NCBI GenBank assembly: GCA_964647625.1
Contig: CAZYHZ010000001.1
Coordinates: forward strand, 102,668 to 166,667
Direction of reading: 5' to 3'
Length of the DNA: 64,000 nucleotides
Source: DASRJG01 sp964647625
GTDB lineage: Bacteria > Acidobacteriota > Polarisedimenticolia > Polarisedimenticolales > DASRJG01
The notes beneath the pieces are model-generated. The model had not been told where the DNA came from. It did no database searches and saw only the letters and a list, made by a program, of their open reading frames with translations. The translations under genes and the position numbers were made by a program. Below are positions 17,057-26,279 of this stretch, piece by piece; the stretch's first letter is position 1, and every line of letters starts with the position of its first letter.

Positions 17057-18220
17057 ATGAAGAGAGTCGTGCTCGTCGTCGCCTTGGCCGTCGCCGCTGC
17101 CCTCGCCCAGAGGGCATCCGCCGCCGATTCGTCCGGGAATCGCGAATTCAAGGTTGCCGCAGGCGGAAAGCTGACGCTGAATCTCGAGACCGGCGGAGGC
17201 GTGAAGATCACCGGCACCGGCGGGTCGTCCGTCAGCGTGTCGTACAAGCTGTCCTGCACCCCCGACTGCGAGATCGCCTTCGATCAGAGCGGGAGCGACG
17301 TGACCGTGAAGACCCGGTTCCAGCACGGCCGCGAGGGTCAGAACGCGAGCAACGACCTCGAGATCCGCGTCCCGAGCCGCTTCGACGTCGCGCTCGATTC
17401 GATGGGCGGCGGCGTCGAGATCGACGGGGTCAAGGGTGAGTTCACCGGTGAGACCAAGGGCGGCGAGATCACGCTGCACGACGTCGAGGGGCAAGCGAAG
17501 CTCCGCACGATGGGCGGCGAAGTCCGCATCACGGATTCGACGCTCGACGGCTCGGTGGAAACGATGGGCGGCGAGGTCACGATCGCAAACGTGACCGGCA
17601 ACGTGAAGGGCAGCTCGATGGGCGGCAACGTCCGCTACAAGAACGTTCGCCGCTCCGACGGCAAGCTCGCGTCACCGCCGCACACCGGCGGCTCCGACGG
17701 CCCCGAGATCACGCAGGACACGGTTCAGATCTCGACCATGGGAGGAGACATCACGACCGACTCCGCTCCGGAGGGCGCCGAGGTCATGACGATGGGCGGC
17801 AACATCACGATCAAGAACGCGGCACGTTTCGTCCGCGCCAAGACGATGGGCGGCGACATCAAGATCGACGCCGTCGACGGCTGGGTGAAGGCCGCGACGA
17901 TGGGCGGCAATCTCGACGTCGCGCTGGCCGGCGGCGGCGGAGACGTCGATCTGACGTCGATGTCGGGAACCGTCGTGCTCCACGTGCCCTCGGGCTTCGG
18001 GATGAGCCTCGAGCTCGAGATCGCATACACGAAGAACAGCAGCAAGGAGTACACGATCACGGCACCGGGCGGCGGATCTCCGACGGTTTCCCCCGAGTGG
18101 GATTACAGCCAAGGGAGCCCGCGCAAGTACATCCGCAAGTCCGGCAGCGTGAACGGCGGCGCCCACAAGGTCGCCGTGAAGACCGTGAACGGCAGCATCA
18201 CGGTGATCGAGGATCGGTAG
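17057..18220 (+). CDS. DUF4097-type beta-repeat exported protein
   Basis: 387 aa, 13 bp after the anti-sigma gene with AAGGAGGAGC before its ATG. Signal peptide in residues 1-22 (cleavage near ASA-AD). From residue 115 on, the word (T/S)MGG.(V/I).I recurs about nine times at roughly 20-residue spacing, alternating with beta-strand sequence. This is the pattern of DUF4097 / adhesin-like right-handed beta-solenoids. Location is periplasm or outer surface. Being third in a sigma/anti-sigma operon, it is a likely output or feedback component of that envelope-stress circuit. No catalytic residues were recognised. Confidence 0.85.
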   Translation: MKRVVLVVALAVAAALAQRASAADSSGNREFKVAAGGKLTLNLETGGGVKITGTGGSSVSVSYKLSCTPDCEIAFDQSGSDVTVKTRFQHGREGQNASNDLEIRVPSRFDVALDSMGGGVEIDGVKGEFTGETKGGEITLHDVEGQAKLRTMGGEVRITDSTLDGSVETMGGEVTIANVTGNVKGSSMGGNVRYKNVRRSDGKLASPPHTGGSDGPEITQDTVQISTMGGDITTDSAPEGAEVMTMGGNITIKNAARFVRAKTMGGDIKIDAVDGWVKAATMGGNLDVALAGGGGDVDLTSMSGTVVLHVPSGFGMSLELEIAYTKNSSKEYTITAPGGGSPTVSPEWDYSQGSPRKYIRKSGSVNGGAHKVAVKTVNGSITVIEDR

Positions 18221-18265
18221 AAGGTCCGCGGGATCGGCGGGCGCCGGGATGTTAGGCTCGGCGCC

Positions 18266-20962
18266 GTGCCCGCACCTATTCCCTGCCCGAGCTGCTCGGT
18301 CCCGCTCCCCGAAGGCAGCCGGTTCTGTCCGGCGTGCGGCTTTTCGCTATCCCCTTCATCGGCGCTGCCGACCGAGCACGCGCCGACCGGGGCGGGGGTT
18401 TCGGCGCCGGTGCACGAGCGATTCCTTCCGGGCGCCATCGTGGCCGGCCGGTATCGGATCGTGGCGCTGCTCGGACGCGGGGGGATGGGCGAGGTCTATC
18501 GGGCCGACGACCTCAAGCTCGGCCAGAGCGTCGCCCTCAAGTTCCTCCCGAAGGCGTTCAACGCCGACCACGATCGCCTGGAGCGATTCCTCAACGAAGT
18601 TCGGCTCGCGCGACAGGTATCTCACCCGAACGTCTGCCGGATCTACGACGCGGGAGAGGTCGACGGGCATCACTTCCTTTCGATGGAGTACGTGGACGGC
18701 GAGGATCTGGCCTCTCTGCTCCGGCGGATCGGCCACGTCCCCAAGGACAAGGCGATCCAGATCGCGCGACAGCTGTGCGCCGGGCTCGCCGCGGCGCACG
18801 ATGCGGGCGTCCTCCATCGCGACCTGAAGCCCGCGAACGTCATGGTCGACGGGCGAGGCCGCGCGCGCATCACGGACTTCGGCCTCGCCGCGCTCGCCGA
18901 GCAGGTCGCGGGGCACGAGATCCTCTCCGGAACTCCCGCGTACATGGCTCCCGAGCAGCTCTCGGGTCAGAGCGTCTCGGTGCGAAGCGATCTCTACGCC
19001 TTGGGTCTCGTGCTCTACGAGCTGTTCACCGGCCGGCGAGCGTTCACCGCGGCGACCGCGAACGAGCTGCGGCGCCTGCAGTCGGAAACCACACCGTCGT
19101 CGCCGTCGTCGCTCGTCGAAGGGTTCGACCCGGCGGTCGAGCGCGTCATCCTCCGCTGCCTCGACCCCGATCCCGCGCGCCGGCCCGCATCCGCGCTCTC
19201 GGTCGCGGCGGCGCTTCCCGGCGGAGATCCGCTCGCCGCGGCGCTCGCGGCCGGCGAGACCCCGTCACCCGAGATGGTGGCGGAGGCCGGAGAGACGGGC
19301 GCGATCTCGCCTGCGATCGCATGGGCGGCGCTCGGCGTCTTCGTCGTGTCGCTCGTCGCGTTCTTCGCGCTGGCGACGCGCACCTCGCTCGTCGCGATCG
19401 TCCCCCTCGAGAAGCCTCCCGAGGTCCTGCGCGAGCGCGCCCGCTCGATCCTCGCCCAAGCCGGGTACGAGCGGCCTCCGGCCGACAGCCTGTACGCATT
19501 CGAGCCGGACCGCGGCTACCTCGACGATCTCCTGCATCGGAAGGACGCGGGCGCGGCGCGCTGGGACGCCCTGCGATCCGCTCCGCCGGGTGCGGTCACG
19601 TTTTGGTACCGGCAATCGCCGGAGGCGTTGGTTCCGAAGGGCGCCGCGAACATCGGCGACTGGATCACCGATCCTGCTTATACCGTTCCGGGCTCGGCGC
19701 GCGTCGGTCTCGACCCCGATGGGCGCCTCGTCTCGCTGCTCGTCGTTCCCGGAGAAAGCGCCGGCGCCCTCGCAGGCGGCGAGCCGGACTGGACGCCTCT
19801 GCTGCAGGCGACCGGCGTCGACGCGAAGACGCTCGTACCGGCCGCGCCGGCGTGGGCTCCACCGGTGTTCGCCGACCGGCGGGCCGCCTGGACCGGCTCG
19901 TGGCCGGGACATCCAGCGCAGGTCGTGCGGATCGAAGCGGCTGCCGTCAACGCGCGTCCCACCTGGCTTCGCGTCGTGGAGCCGTGGGAACGGCCGAACG
20001 ACGGGCCCGGGCCTGCGGGCGGCTTCGCCGTCCGCGCCTCGAAGCTGACCGGCGCGATCACGTTCGTCACGGTGCTCGCGATCGCCGCGATCGTCGCCTG
20101 GCGGAACGTGCGGCGCGGGCGCGGCGATCGCCGCGGCGCGCTGAGGCTCGCCCTGTACCTCGGGGCCGCCCGCATGCTGTGGTTCCTCGGTGCGCATCAT
20201 GTGGCGGCGTCCGAGGAGGCCGACCTGTTCGGAGCGCACTTCGCCTACTCGATGTATCGGCTAGGGTTCGCGTACGTCGCATATCTCGCGATCGAGCCGT
20301 ATGCGCGCCGGCTCTGGCCGCGATTCCTCGTGTCGTGGGTGAGGGTGCTCGACGGACGCTTTCGCGATCCGCTGGTCGGCAGGGATCTGCTGATCGGGTG
20401 CGCCGCCGGCGCCGTGGGCGCCGCGCTCGAGCGGGTTCAGATCATGCTGTCGGGCGTCCTCGGCGGCGCGCCGTCGCCTCCGAACTGGTCGCCGTGGACC
20501 TTCGAGCCGTTGCGTGGTGCCGTGCCCGCGCTCGTATCCGTCGTGGCGATCCATACTCAAGAAGTGCTGGACGTCGTGTTTCCGCTGACGTTGATGCTGG
20601 TCTTCCGGTGGATGTTCCGGCGAACGCTGCCGGCGTTCGTGGCGATGGCGCTCGTCGGGCTGGTCCTGTTCCTGCCGGCCGCGGGGAGCGTCCCCGCCTA
20701 CGTCTTGCGCTACGCGATCACGACCGGGATGTTCGGATACGTCCTGTTCCGTGCGGGAATCCTCGGGGCCGCGGCGGTGCTGGCCACGTCCGGGCTCGTC
20801 TCGCAGCTCCCGTTGACGCCGCATCCCGCGGCGTGGTTCGCCGGCGCGACGCTGTTCTCGATCGCGGCGATCTCGGCCCCGGTTGCATGGGGCTTCTACA
20901 GCTCGCAGGCCTGGCGCCCGATCGTCCGCGACGAGATCTTGGAGCCCGCGGCGCGGCGGTGA
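18266..20962 (+). CDS. Zinc-ribbon Ser/Thr kinase with C-terminal multi-pass membrane module
   Basis: 898 aa from a GTG at 18266. Residues 1-30 form a zinc ribbon (CPSC-x11-CPAC). Residues 65-330 are a complete Hanks-type kinase: GRGGMGEVY, VALK, HRDLKPAN, DFGLA, APEQ. A membrane helix follows near 350-370, then a 200-residue soluble domain, then at least eight hydrophobic segments from residue 600 to 885. The C-terminal part resembles the integral membrane modules attached to many acidobacterial kinases; I cannot name its family. It follows the ECF operon by 45 bp and may be co-expressed with it. Its stop is 1 bp from the convergent stop of the CTDC-repeat gene. Confidence 0.88.
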   Translation: MPAPIPCPSCSVPLPEGSRFCPACGFSLSPSSALPTEHAPTGAGVSAPVHERFLPGAIVAGRYRIVALLGRGGMGEVYRADDLKLGQSVALKFLPKAFNADHDRLERFLNEVRLARQVSHPNVCRIYDAGEVDGHHFLSMEYVDGEDLASLLRRIGHVPKDKAIQIARQLCAGLAAAHDAGVLHRDLKPANVMVDGRGRARITDFGLAALAEQVAGHEILSGTPAYMAPEQLSGQSVSVRSDLYALGLVLYELFTGRRAFTAATANELRRLQSETTPSSPSSLVEGFDPAVERVILRCLDPDPARRPASALSVAAALPGGDPLAAALAAGETPSPEMVAEAGETGAISPAIAWAALGVFVVSLVAFFALATRTSLVAIVPLEKPPEVLRERARSILAQAGYERPPADSLYAFEPDRGYLDDLLHRKDAGAARWDALRSAPPGAVTFWYRQSPEALVPKGAANIGDWITDPAYTVPGSARVGLDPDGRLVSLLVVPGESAGALAGGEPDWTPLLQATGVDAKTLVPAAPAWAPPVFADRRAAWTGSWPGHPAQVVRIEAAAVNARPTWLRVVEPWERPNDGPGPAGGFAVRASKLTGAITFVTVLAIAAIVAWRNVRRGRGDRRGALRLALYLGAARMLWFLGAHHVAASEEADLFGAHFAYSMYRLGFAYVAYLAIEPYARRLWPRFLVSWVRVLDGRFRDPLVGRDLLIGCAAGAVGAALERVQIMLSGVLGGAPSPPNWSPWTFEPLRGAVPALVSVVAIHTQEVLDVVFPLTLMLVFRWMFRRTLPAFVAMALVGLVLFLPAAGSVPAYVLRYAITTGMFGYVLFRAGILGAAAVLATSGLVSQLPLTPHPAAWFAGATLFSIAAISAPVAWGFYSSQAWRPIVRDEILEPAARR

Positions 20963-20963
20963 G

Positions 20964-22856
20964 CTAAGGGCAGGTTCCCGTGACGCGCGCCGTCCCGTTG
21001 CTCTGGTATCCCCACGGGCCCGGGCCGCAGGGGTTTCGAGCGCGGGAGAGGTACCAGAAGCCGGTGCCGGGTGCAGGGGTGGCCCCATCGACGACCCTCG
21101 CCGTCGTCGTGTTGCCGAGACAGACCTCGCCGGTGCTGCTCGACCCGACCGGGAACGATCCGGTGGAGCCGCGCGCGGCGTCGTAGCTCGTCGCATCGGA
21201 CGCTTCCGACCAGGTGTACGTCGCCTTGTCGGCCGCGGCCGCCATGTTCGTCGTCTCAGCGGGAATCACACCCGCCGTCCCCTTGCAAACGCCGTTCACG
21301 CAAACATCGTTCGCGGTGCACGGATTGCCGTCGTTGCACGCGGTGCCGTTCGGCTTGGGAGAGTAAGTGCAGGCTCCGGACACCGGGTCGCACGTGCCGC
21401 CCACGTGGCACTGGTCGGGGGCCGCGCACACGACGGGCGCGCCGTGGCAGGTCCCCGAGACGCACACGTCTCCCGTCGTGCACACGGAACCGTCGTCGCA
21501 CGCGGCTCCGTTCGGCACCGGCGTATAGACGCAGCCCATCGCGGGCACGCAGCTGTCCGCCGTGCACGCGTTGTTGTCGTTGCAGGTTGCGGGGAAGCCC
21601 GCCTGACAGACGCCGTTGACGCACACGTCCTCGACCGTGCACGCGTTACCGTCGTTGCAGAAGTTGGTGTTGTTGGCGTGCTGGCAGCCGAAGCGGTTGT
21701 CGCAGGTGTCGTCCGTGCAGACGTTGTTGTCGTCGCAGTTGGTCGGGGTGCCCCCCTGGCAATACCCGCCGCTGCAGGTTTCTCCCGTGGTGCAGACGTT
21801 GCTGTCGTCGCACGGAGCCGTGTTGTTCGAGTGCATGCAGCCGAATTGACCGGAGCACACGTCGTCCGTGCACGGGTTCGTGTCGTCGCAGCTGTGCGCC
21901 GGGTGGTAGCAGCCCGTCATCGGGTCGCACGCATCGTCCGTGCAGAAGTCGTTGTCGTTGCAGTTGAGCGCGGGATGCTGGCACCCGCCCGAGACCAGCA
22001 GGTTCCCCAGCTCCAGGCCGTCGATCCACTGGCTGTCGGTGGTCGTGAAACCGCCGAGCAGCGCGCCGGCCTGGCTGTGGTGGGTGATCTGACCGTTCGC
22101 GTGGCCGACCCACAACGTGCCGTCGTCCGGGTCGTACCCGATGCCGCCGTTCGTCTGGCCCGTGTTGAAGCTCGAGAGCACGTTCCCCGCGAGATCGCGC
22201 TTGTAGACGAAGGTGTTGCTGCTGCCACCGGTCGTCCAGATGTTCGTGCCGTCATAGGTCACGCCGGGCAGGTTGTGTCCGGTCGTGAACAGCAGCGTAT
22301 CGGCGCCGTTCGTCGTGTTGATCCTGTAGATGCCGCCCGTATCCACGCTGGCGAGGATGAACCCGCCGCCGTAGTTGCCGAGGTCTTCGATCCAGCGATT
22401 GTTCACCACGGCGGTGATCGATCCCAGGTTGGTGTTTCCCGGCCCGCGCTTCGCGATCACGTTGTTGCCGTAGCTCGGGTCGCAGATGTAGACGACACCG
22501 CTCCCGTCGACGGCGGCTCCGGTCACGTGGGTCGACACGCCCCACGTTTGAACGAGGCTTCCGTTTTTCTGGTACTCCTGCTCGAGCACCTGGGTGTCGT
22601 GGCCGATCAGCAGCGTGGCGATGCCGGGCACTCCGCCCTGCGAACAGGAATCGACCGTGCAGACGTTGCCGTCGTCGCAGTTGATCGGCGTGTAGATGCA
22701 GCCTTGCACCGGGTCGCACGTGTCGGTGGTGCACGGGTTGTTGTCGTCGCAGCTCCCCGGCGTGCACTGTGTGGGTGCGGCCAAGGCCGTGGGACGGTTT
22801 GCCAGGATTGCGGCGGCGGCGAGCACGAGCGCCGAAGCAAGCGTTGATTGACGCAT
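20964..22856 (-). CDS. Cys-rich CTDC-repeat secreted protein with an inserted propeller
   Basis: 630 aa with a signal peptide (residues 1-26). Two blocks of Dictyostelium-type CTDC repeats (pattern C.D.N.CT.D.CD...GC.Y.P) flank an unrelated central domain: residues 30-75 and 305-535. The central 230 residues (VTGAAVDGSGVVYICD, GVTYDGTNIWTTGG, GIGYDPDDGTLWVGH) look like an NHL or six-bladed propeller. The C-terminal 95 residues are the FN3-like tail shared with other secreted proteins here (FWYLSRARNPCG..G..GTARV..CP). The many paired cysteines imply oxidative folding outside the cytoplasm. No enzymatic motif was seen. Confidence 0.86.
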   Translation of the reverse strand: MRQSTLASALVLAAAAILANRPTALAAPTQCTPGSCDDNNPCTTDTCDPVQGCIYTPINCDDGNVCTVDSCSQGGVPGIATLLIGHDTQVLEQEYQKNGSLVQTWGVSTHVTGAAVDGSGVVYICDPSYGNNVIAKRGPGNTNLGSITAVVNNRWIEDLGNYGGGFILASVDTGGIYRINTTNGADTLLFTTGHNLPGVTYDGTNIWTTGGSSNTFVYKRDLAGNVLSSFNTGQTNGGIGYDPDDGTLWVGHANGQITHHSQAGALLGGFTTTDSQWIDGLELGNLLVSGGCQHPALNCNDNDFCTDDACDPMTGCYHPAHSCDDTNPCTDDVCSGQFGCMHSNNTAPCDDSNVCTTGETCSGGYCQGGTPTNCDDNNVCTDDTCDNRFGCQHANNTNFCNDGNACTVEDVCVNGVCQAGFPATCNDNNACTADSCVPAMGCVYTPVPNGAACDDGSVCTTGDVCVSGTCHGAPVVCAAPDQCHVGGTCDPVSGACTYSPKPNGTACNDGNPCTANDVCVNGVCKGTAGVIPAETTNMAAAADKATYTWSEASDATSYDAARGSTGSFPVGSSSTGEVCLGNTTTARVVDGATPAPGTGFWYLSRARNPCGPGPWGYQSNGTARVTGTCP

Positions 22857-23008
22857 CAGGCCCCCTCGGCGGGCGCCCCGGCCCGCCCTGACGCTTGAAA
22901 CTTACGCGGGATCTCCCGGCGCATCAATCCGATTTTGCGTCTTCGAGGCGGCGTGGTCGCCCCCACGTGCTTGCAGTTCCAGTCGCCTCCCCTCATATTC
23001 ACGCTCCG

Positions 23009-26000
23009 ATGAGGCTGTCGCTCGCTCTGGCCCTCGCTCTCTCCACCGCGCTCGTCATCCAGGGCGAGAGCCATGCACGCCCGGGGCTGAGTCTCGATGA
23101 GCGCGTGGCCGCGCAGCGGAAGATCGAAGAAGTCTATTGGCGGCACCGGATCTGGCCGAAGGATAACCCCGGCCGAAAACCGTCGCTCGACACGCTGATG
23201 TCCGCCGCCGTGATTCGCGCGAAGGTCGTGGACGACCTTCGGAAGTCAAGTGAGCTCGAGATCTACTGGCATCGCCCGATCACCGCGGCGCAGCTTCAAG
23301 CCGAGATCGACCGGATGGGGCGCGGCACGCGCGACCCGGCGACCCTGCGCGAGCTGTTCGACGCGCTCGGGAACGACGGCGTCGTCATCGCGGAAAGCCT
23401 GGCGAGACCGGCGCTCGCGGACAGACTGCTTCGAGATTGGTACGCGAGCACTGAGCCGGGCCAATCGTTCGATGCGTGGTGGAGCGCCGCGCGAGCGAAT
23501 GTCGCAATCGAGACTCCCCTCACCGCCACACGCATCCTCCTGCCGGCGCTCCCCTCGTCCGCCTGCACGAACGACACTTGGAGCCCCACGTTCACGGACG
23601 TCCCGGATGCGCGAGCCGGTCACACTGCGATCTGGACCGGAACGGAGATGATCGTCTGGGGCGGATCGGCCGCCGGCTACCGCCTCGACACGGGCGGGCG
23701 ATACAACCCGGCGACCGACACGTGGACTGCGACGTCAACGGGTCCCGGCGCCCCCGATTCGCGTAACAATCACACGGCGGTGTGGACCGGGACCGAGATG
23801 ATCGTGTGGGGAGGGCAGCATACCGATTTCGCGACTGGAGCGAACGTTAACCTGGCCACGGGCTCGCGCTACGACCCGTCGACCGACACGTGGACTCCGA
23901 TGTCGACCGGGGCGAACACTCCATCCGCGCGCTGGTTTCACTCCGCGATCTGGACGGGATCCGAGATGATCGTGTGGGGAGGGCTGAATGGCAGCGCTGG
24001 GAACACCGGCGCTCGATATCGCCCGACGACCGACAGCTGGGTGCCTGTCTCGACCGTCAATGCCGCCCTGGGCTTCGGGCCCGTCGCCATTTGGACGGGC
24101 CAGCAGATGCTCGTCTGGGCGGGAAACGCCTTGAGTCCCGGGGGACGGTACGACCCGATCGCCGATATTTGGACACCGATCGCCGCCGGCCCGAACGCGC
24201 CGTCTCTTCGATACGGGCACTCGCTGGTCTGGACGGGAACGGCGATGATCGTCTGGGGCGGTAGCGCCGCTCCGTCAGGACAGTTATTGAATACGGGAAG
24301 CCGTTATGATCCTGTGTCGAACAGTTGGACTCCCATTTCGAGCGCAACGACGGCTCGTTCCAGCCATACCGCCGTCTGGACGGGAACGACCATGGTCGTC
24401 GCGGGCGGTTCCGGCGGCGGCACCACGGCCGCCAGATACACCCCATCGTCGGACAGCTGGACTCCGACCGCCTCGAGCTTACTCGCCGCGCGGCAATCGC
24501 ACACCGCCGTGTGGACGGGGACCGAGATGATCCTCTGGGGTGGCTTCGTCGCATCTTCTTCCTCGCCGCTGGACACGGGAGCCCGTTACAACCCGGTGAA
24601 CGACACTTGGGTCGCGACGGCGGCTTCCGTGTCGGTACCGTCCGGGCGTGTCCTGCACACCGCCGTCTGGACGGGATCGGAGATGATCGTCTGGGGCGGC
24701 AAGAGTGCCTATCAAAGCTCGACGCAATTCAACACCGGCGGCCGCTACCGTCCGGCGACCGACTCCTGGGTCCCGACGTCGCTCGGCGCCGGGGTCCCCG
24801 GAGCGCGCTACCACCACTCAGCCGTTTGGACGGGACGGGAGATGATCGTCTGGGGTGGGTACTCCGCCCAAGCCGCGACCGTGGTCAACACAGGCGGACG
24901 GTACGATCCGATCGGCGACACGTGGACTCCGACGTCGACCGGGGTGAGCGTTCCTCTACCGATGGAAGAGCAAGCCGCAGTGTGGACCGGAAACGAGATG
25001 ATCGTCTGGGGACCGGGGAGCACGACCGCCGGTGGACGTTACGATCCGCGCACGGATTCATGGCGCTCCATGACGGCCGGACCGAACATGCCAGCCGACG
25101 AGCCGAACATCCCGGTGGTGTGGACCGGAACGGAGATGATCCTCTGGTGGGGCAACCCATTCAGCGGAGGCCGATACAACCCGCAGTCCGACAGCTGGGC
25201 GTCCATCTCGACATCTCCCAACATGCCGGCTCTTCGTTTCGGCTTTCCCGTGGTCTGGACGGGTTCCGAGATGATCGTCTGGGGCGGCTGCTGCGACGTC
25301 AACACCGGCGGGCGATACAACCCATCGACGGACACATGGGCGACGACGTCGACCGGTGCCGGCGTCGCGTCGGTCCGCGAATACGCAACTGCGGTCTGGA
25401 CCGGCTCCGAGATGCTCGTGTGGGGCGGCGGCGCTGGTAACCAATCCGCGTATCCGATGAACGCGGGCGGACGGTACGCGCCGTCGACCGATTCCTGGAC
25501 GCCAATCTCGATGGGCCCGAACTTTCCGGACCTCGGCGAATTCAACACGGCGGTCTTTACCGGAACTGAGATGATCGTCTGGGGCGGCATGCCGGGGACT
25601 CTTACCGGAGGCCGCTACTGCGCGTGCCCGTCGGGTCGCTCGGTGTATCGCGATGCCGACGGCGATGGGTTCGGCGACGCCGCCGTCTCGATCCTGAGCT
25701 GCGACGGGTCGATTCCTCCGGGCTACGCGCTCGACGCCACCGACTGTGACGACACCCAAGCAAGCGTGAACCCGGGCCACATCGAGCTGTGCGACGGCAT
25801 CGACAACGATTGCAACGGCCTCGTCGATGACAGCGCCTCGGGCGAAGACTCCGACGGCGACGGGATCCACGACGCCTGCGACAACTGCCCGTACGCGTTC
25901 AACCCCGAGCAGCGCGACTTCGACGGCGACGGCGAGGGAGATGCCTGCGACTTGAACGACGGCCTGATCTTCGAGTGGCGCGCCGACAAGACGTCCGTCT

Positions 26001-26272
26001 CGTGGCAGCGCGAGCAGGGGCCCGACGCGTGGAACGCGTACATCGGAGACCTCGGCGTTCTTCGATCGACCGGCGTTTACACACAAGCCCCCGGATCGAA
26101 CGCGCTCGCGACTCGTCAATGCGGGCTTGCCGGCACAACCGGCGACGATCTCAACGATCCAGCGCCTGGCGAGGCGTCCTACTCGCTCGTCACCGGAGTC
26201 ACGTCCGGTGTCGAGGGCTCGCTTGGGTCGAGCAGCAACGGGCCGAGGGTCAACACGAATCCGTGTCCGTGA
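23009..26272 (+). CDS. Kelch-repeat secreted protein with MopT-like stalk
   Basis: 1087 aa from the ATG at 23009, which opens a signal peptide (MRLSLALALALSTALVIQG); an in-frame upstream extension to 22895 has no export signal and is rejected. The shared N-terminal domain spans residues 28-150 (DERVAAQRKIEEVYWRHRIW, WHRPITAAQLQAEIDRM) and ends in FDAWW. Residues 200-870 carry 14 kelch-like motifs. Residues 875-985 have the MopT/thrombospondin-3-like Asp-rich segment (DADGDGFGD, CDGIDNDCNG, CDNCPYAFNPEQRDFDGDGEGD). The last 95 residues match the tail of the 13071-15485 protein (GVYTQAPGSN). It ends 7 bp from the convergent TPR gene. Confidence 0.88.
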   Translation: MRLSLALALALSTALVIQGESHARPGLSLDERVAAQRKIEEVYWRHRIWPKDNPGRKPSLDTLMSAAVIRAKVVDDLRKSSELEIYWHRPITAAQLQAEIDRMGRGTRDPATLRELFDALGNDGVVIAESLARPALADRLLRDWYASTEPGQSFDAWWSAARANVAIETPLTATRILLPALPSSACTNDTWSPTFTDVPDARAGHTAIWTGTEMIVWGGSAAGYRLDTGGRYNPATDTWTATSTGPGAPDSRNNHTAVWTGTEMIVWGGQHTDFATGANVNLATGSRYDPSTDTWTPMSTGANTPSARWFHSAIWTGSEMIVWGGLNGSAGNTGARYRPTTDSWVPVSTVNAALGFGPVAIWTGQQMLVWAGNALSPGGRYDPIADIWTPIAAGPNAPSLRYGHSLVWTGTAMIVWGGSAAPSGQLLNTGSRYDPVSNSWTPISSATTARSSHTAVWTGTTMVVAGGSGGGTTAARYTPSSDSWTPTASSLLAARQSHTAVWTGTEMILWGGFVASSSSPLDTGARYNPVNDTWVATAASVSVPSGRVLHTAVWTGSEMIVWGGKSAYQSSTQFNTGGRYRPATDSWVPTSLGAGVPGARYHHSAVWTGREMIVWGGYSAQAATVVNTGGRYDPIGDTWTPTSTGVSVPLPMEEQAAVWTGNEMIVWGPGSTTAGGRYDPRTDSWRSMTAGPNMPADEPNIPVVWTGTEMILWWGNPFSGGRYNPQSDSWASISTSPNMPALRFGFPVVWTGSEMIVWGGCCDVNTGGRYNPSTDTWATTSTGAGVASVREYATAVWTGSEMLVWGGGAGNQSAYPMNAGGRYAPSTDSWTPISMGPNFPDLGEFNTAVFTGTEMIVWGGMPGTLTGGRYCACPSGRSVYRDADGDGFGDAAVSILSCDGSIPPGYALDATDCDDTQASVNPGHIELCDGIDNDCNGLVDDSASGEDSDGDGIHDACDNCPYAFNPEQRDFDGDGEGDACDLNDGLIFEWRADKTSVSWQREQGPDAWNAYIGDLGVLRSTGVYTQAPGSNALATRQCGLAGTTGDDLNDPAPGEASYSLVTGVTSGVEGSLGSSSNGPRVNTNPCP
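23600..25620 (+). repeat. Array of 14 kelch-coding repeats
   Basis: Fourteen imperfect units of about 140-150 bp in the 23009-26272 gene, each with the DNA word for WTG.EMIVWGG. They lie on the plus strand, whereas the three other arrays of the window lie on the minus strand, so the array is an inverted partner of those copies. Confidence 0.8.
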
Positions 26273-26279
26273 GCGCTGC

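Noticed and set aside
23600..25620. Regular direct repeats that might suggest a CRISPR array
   Set aside because: Units are about 145 bp, diverged and fully coding for kelch blades; there are no short identical repeats with unique spacers anywhere in the window.
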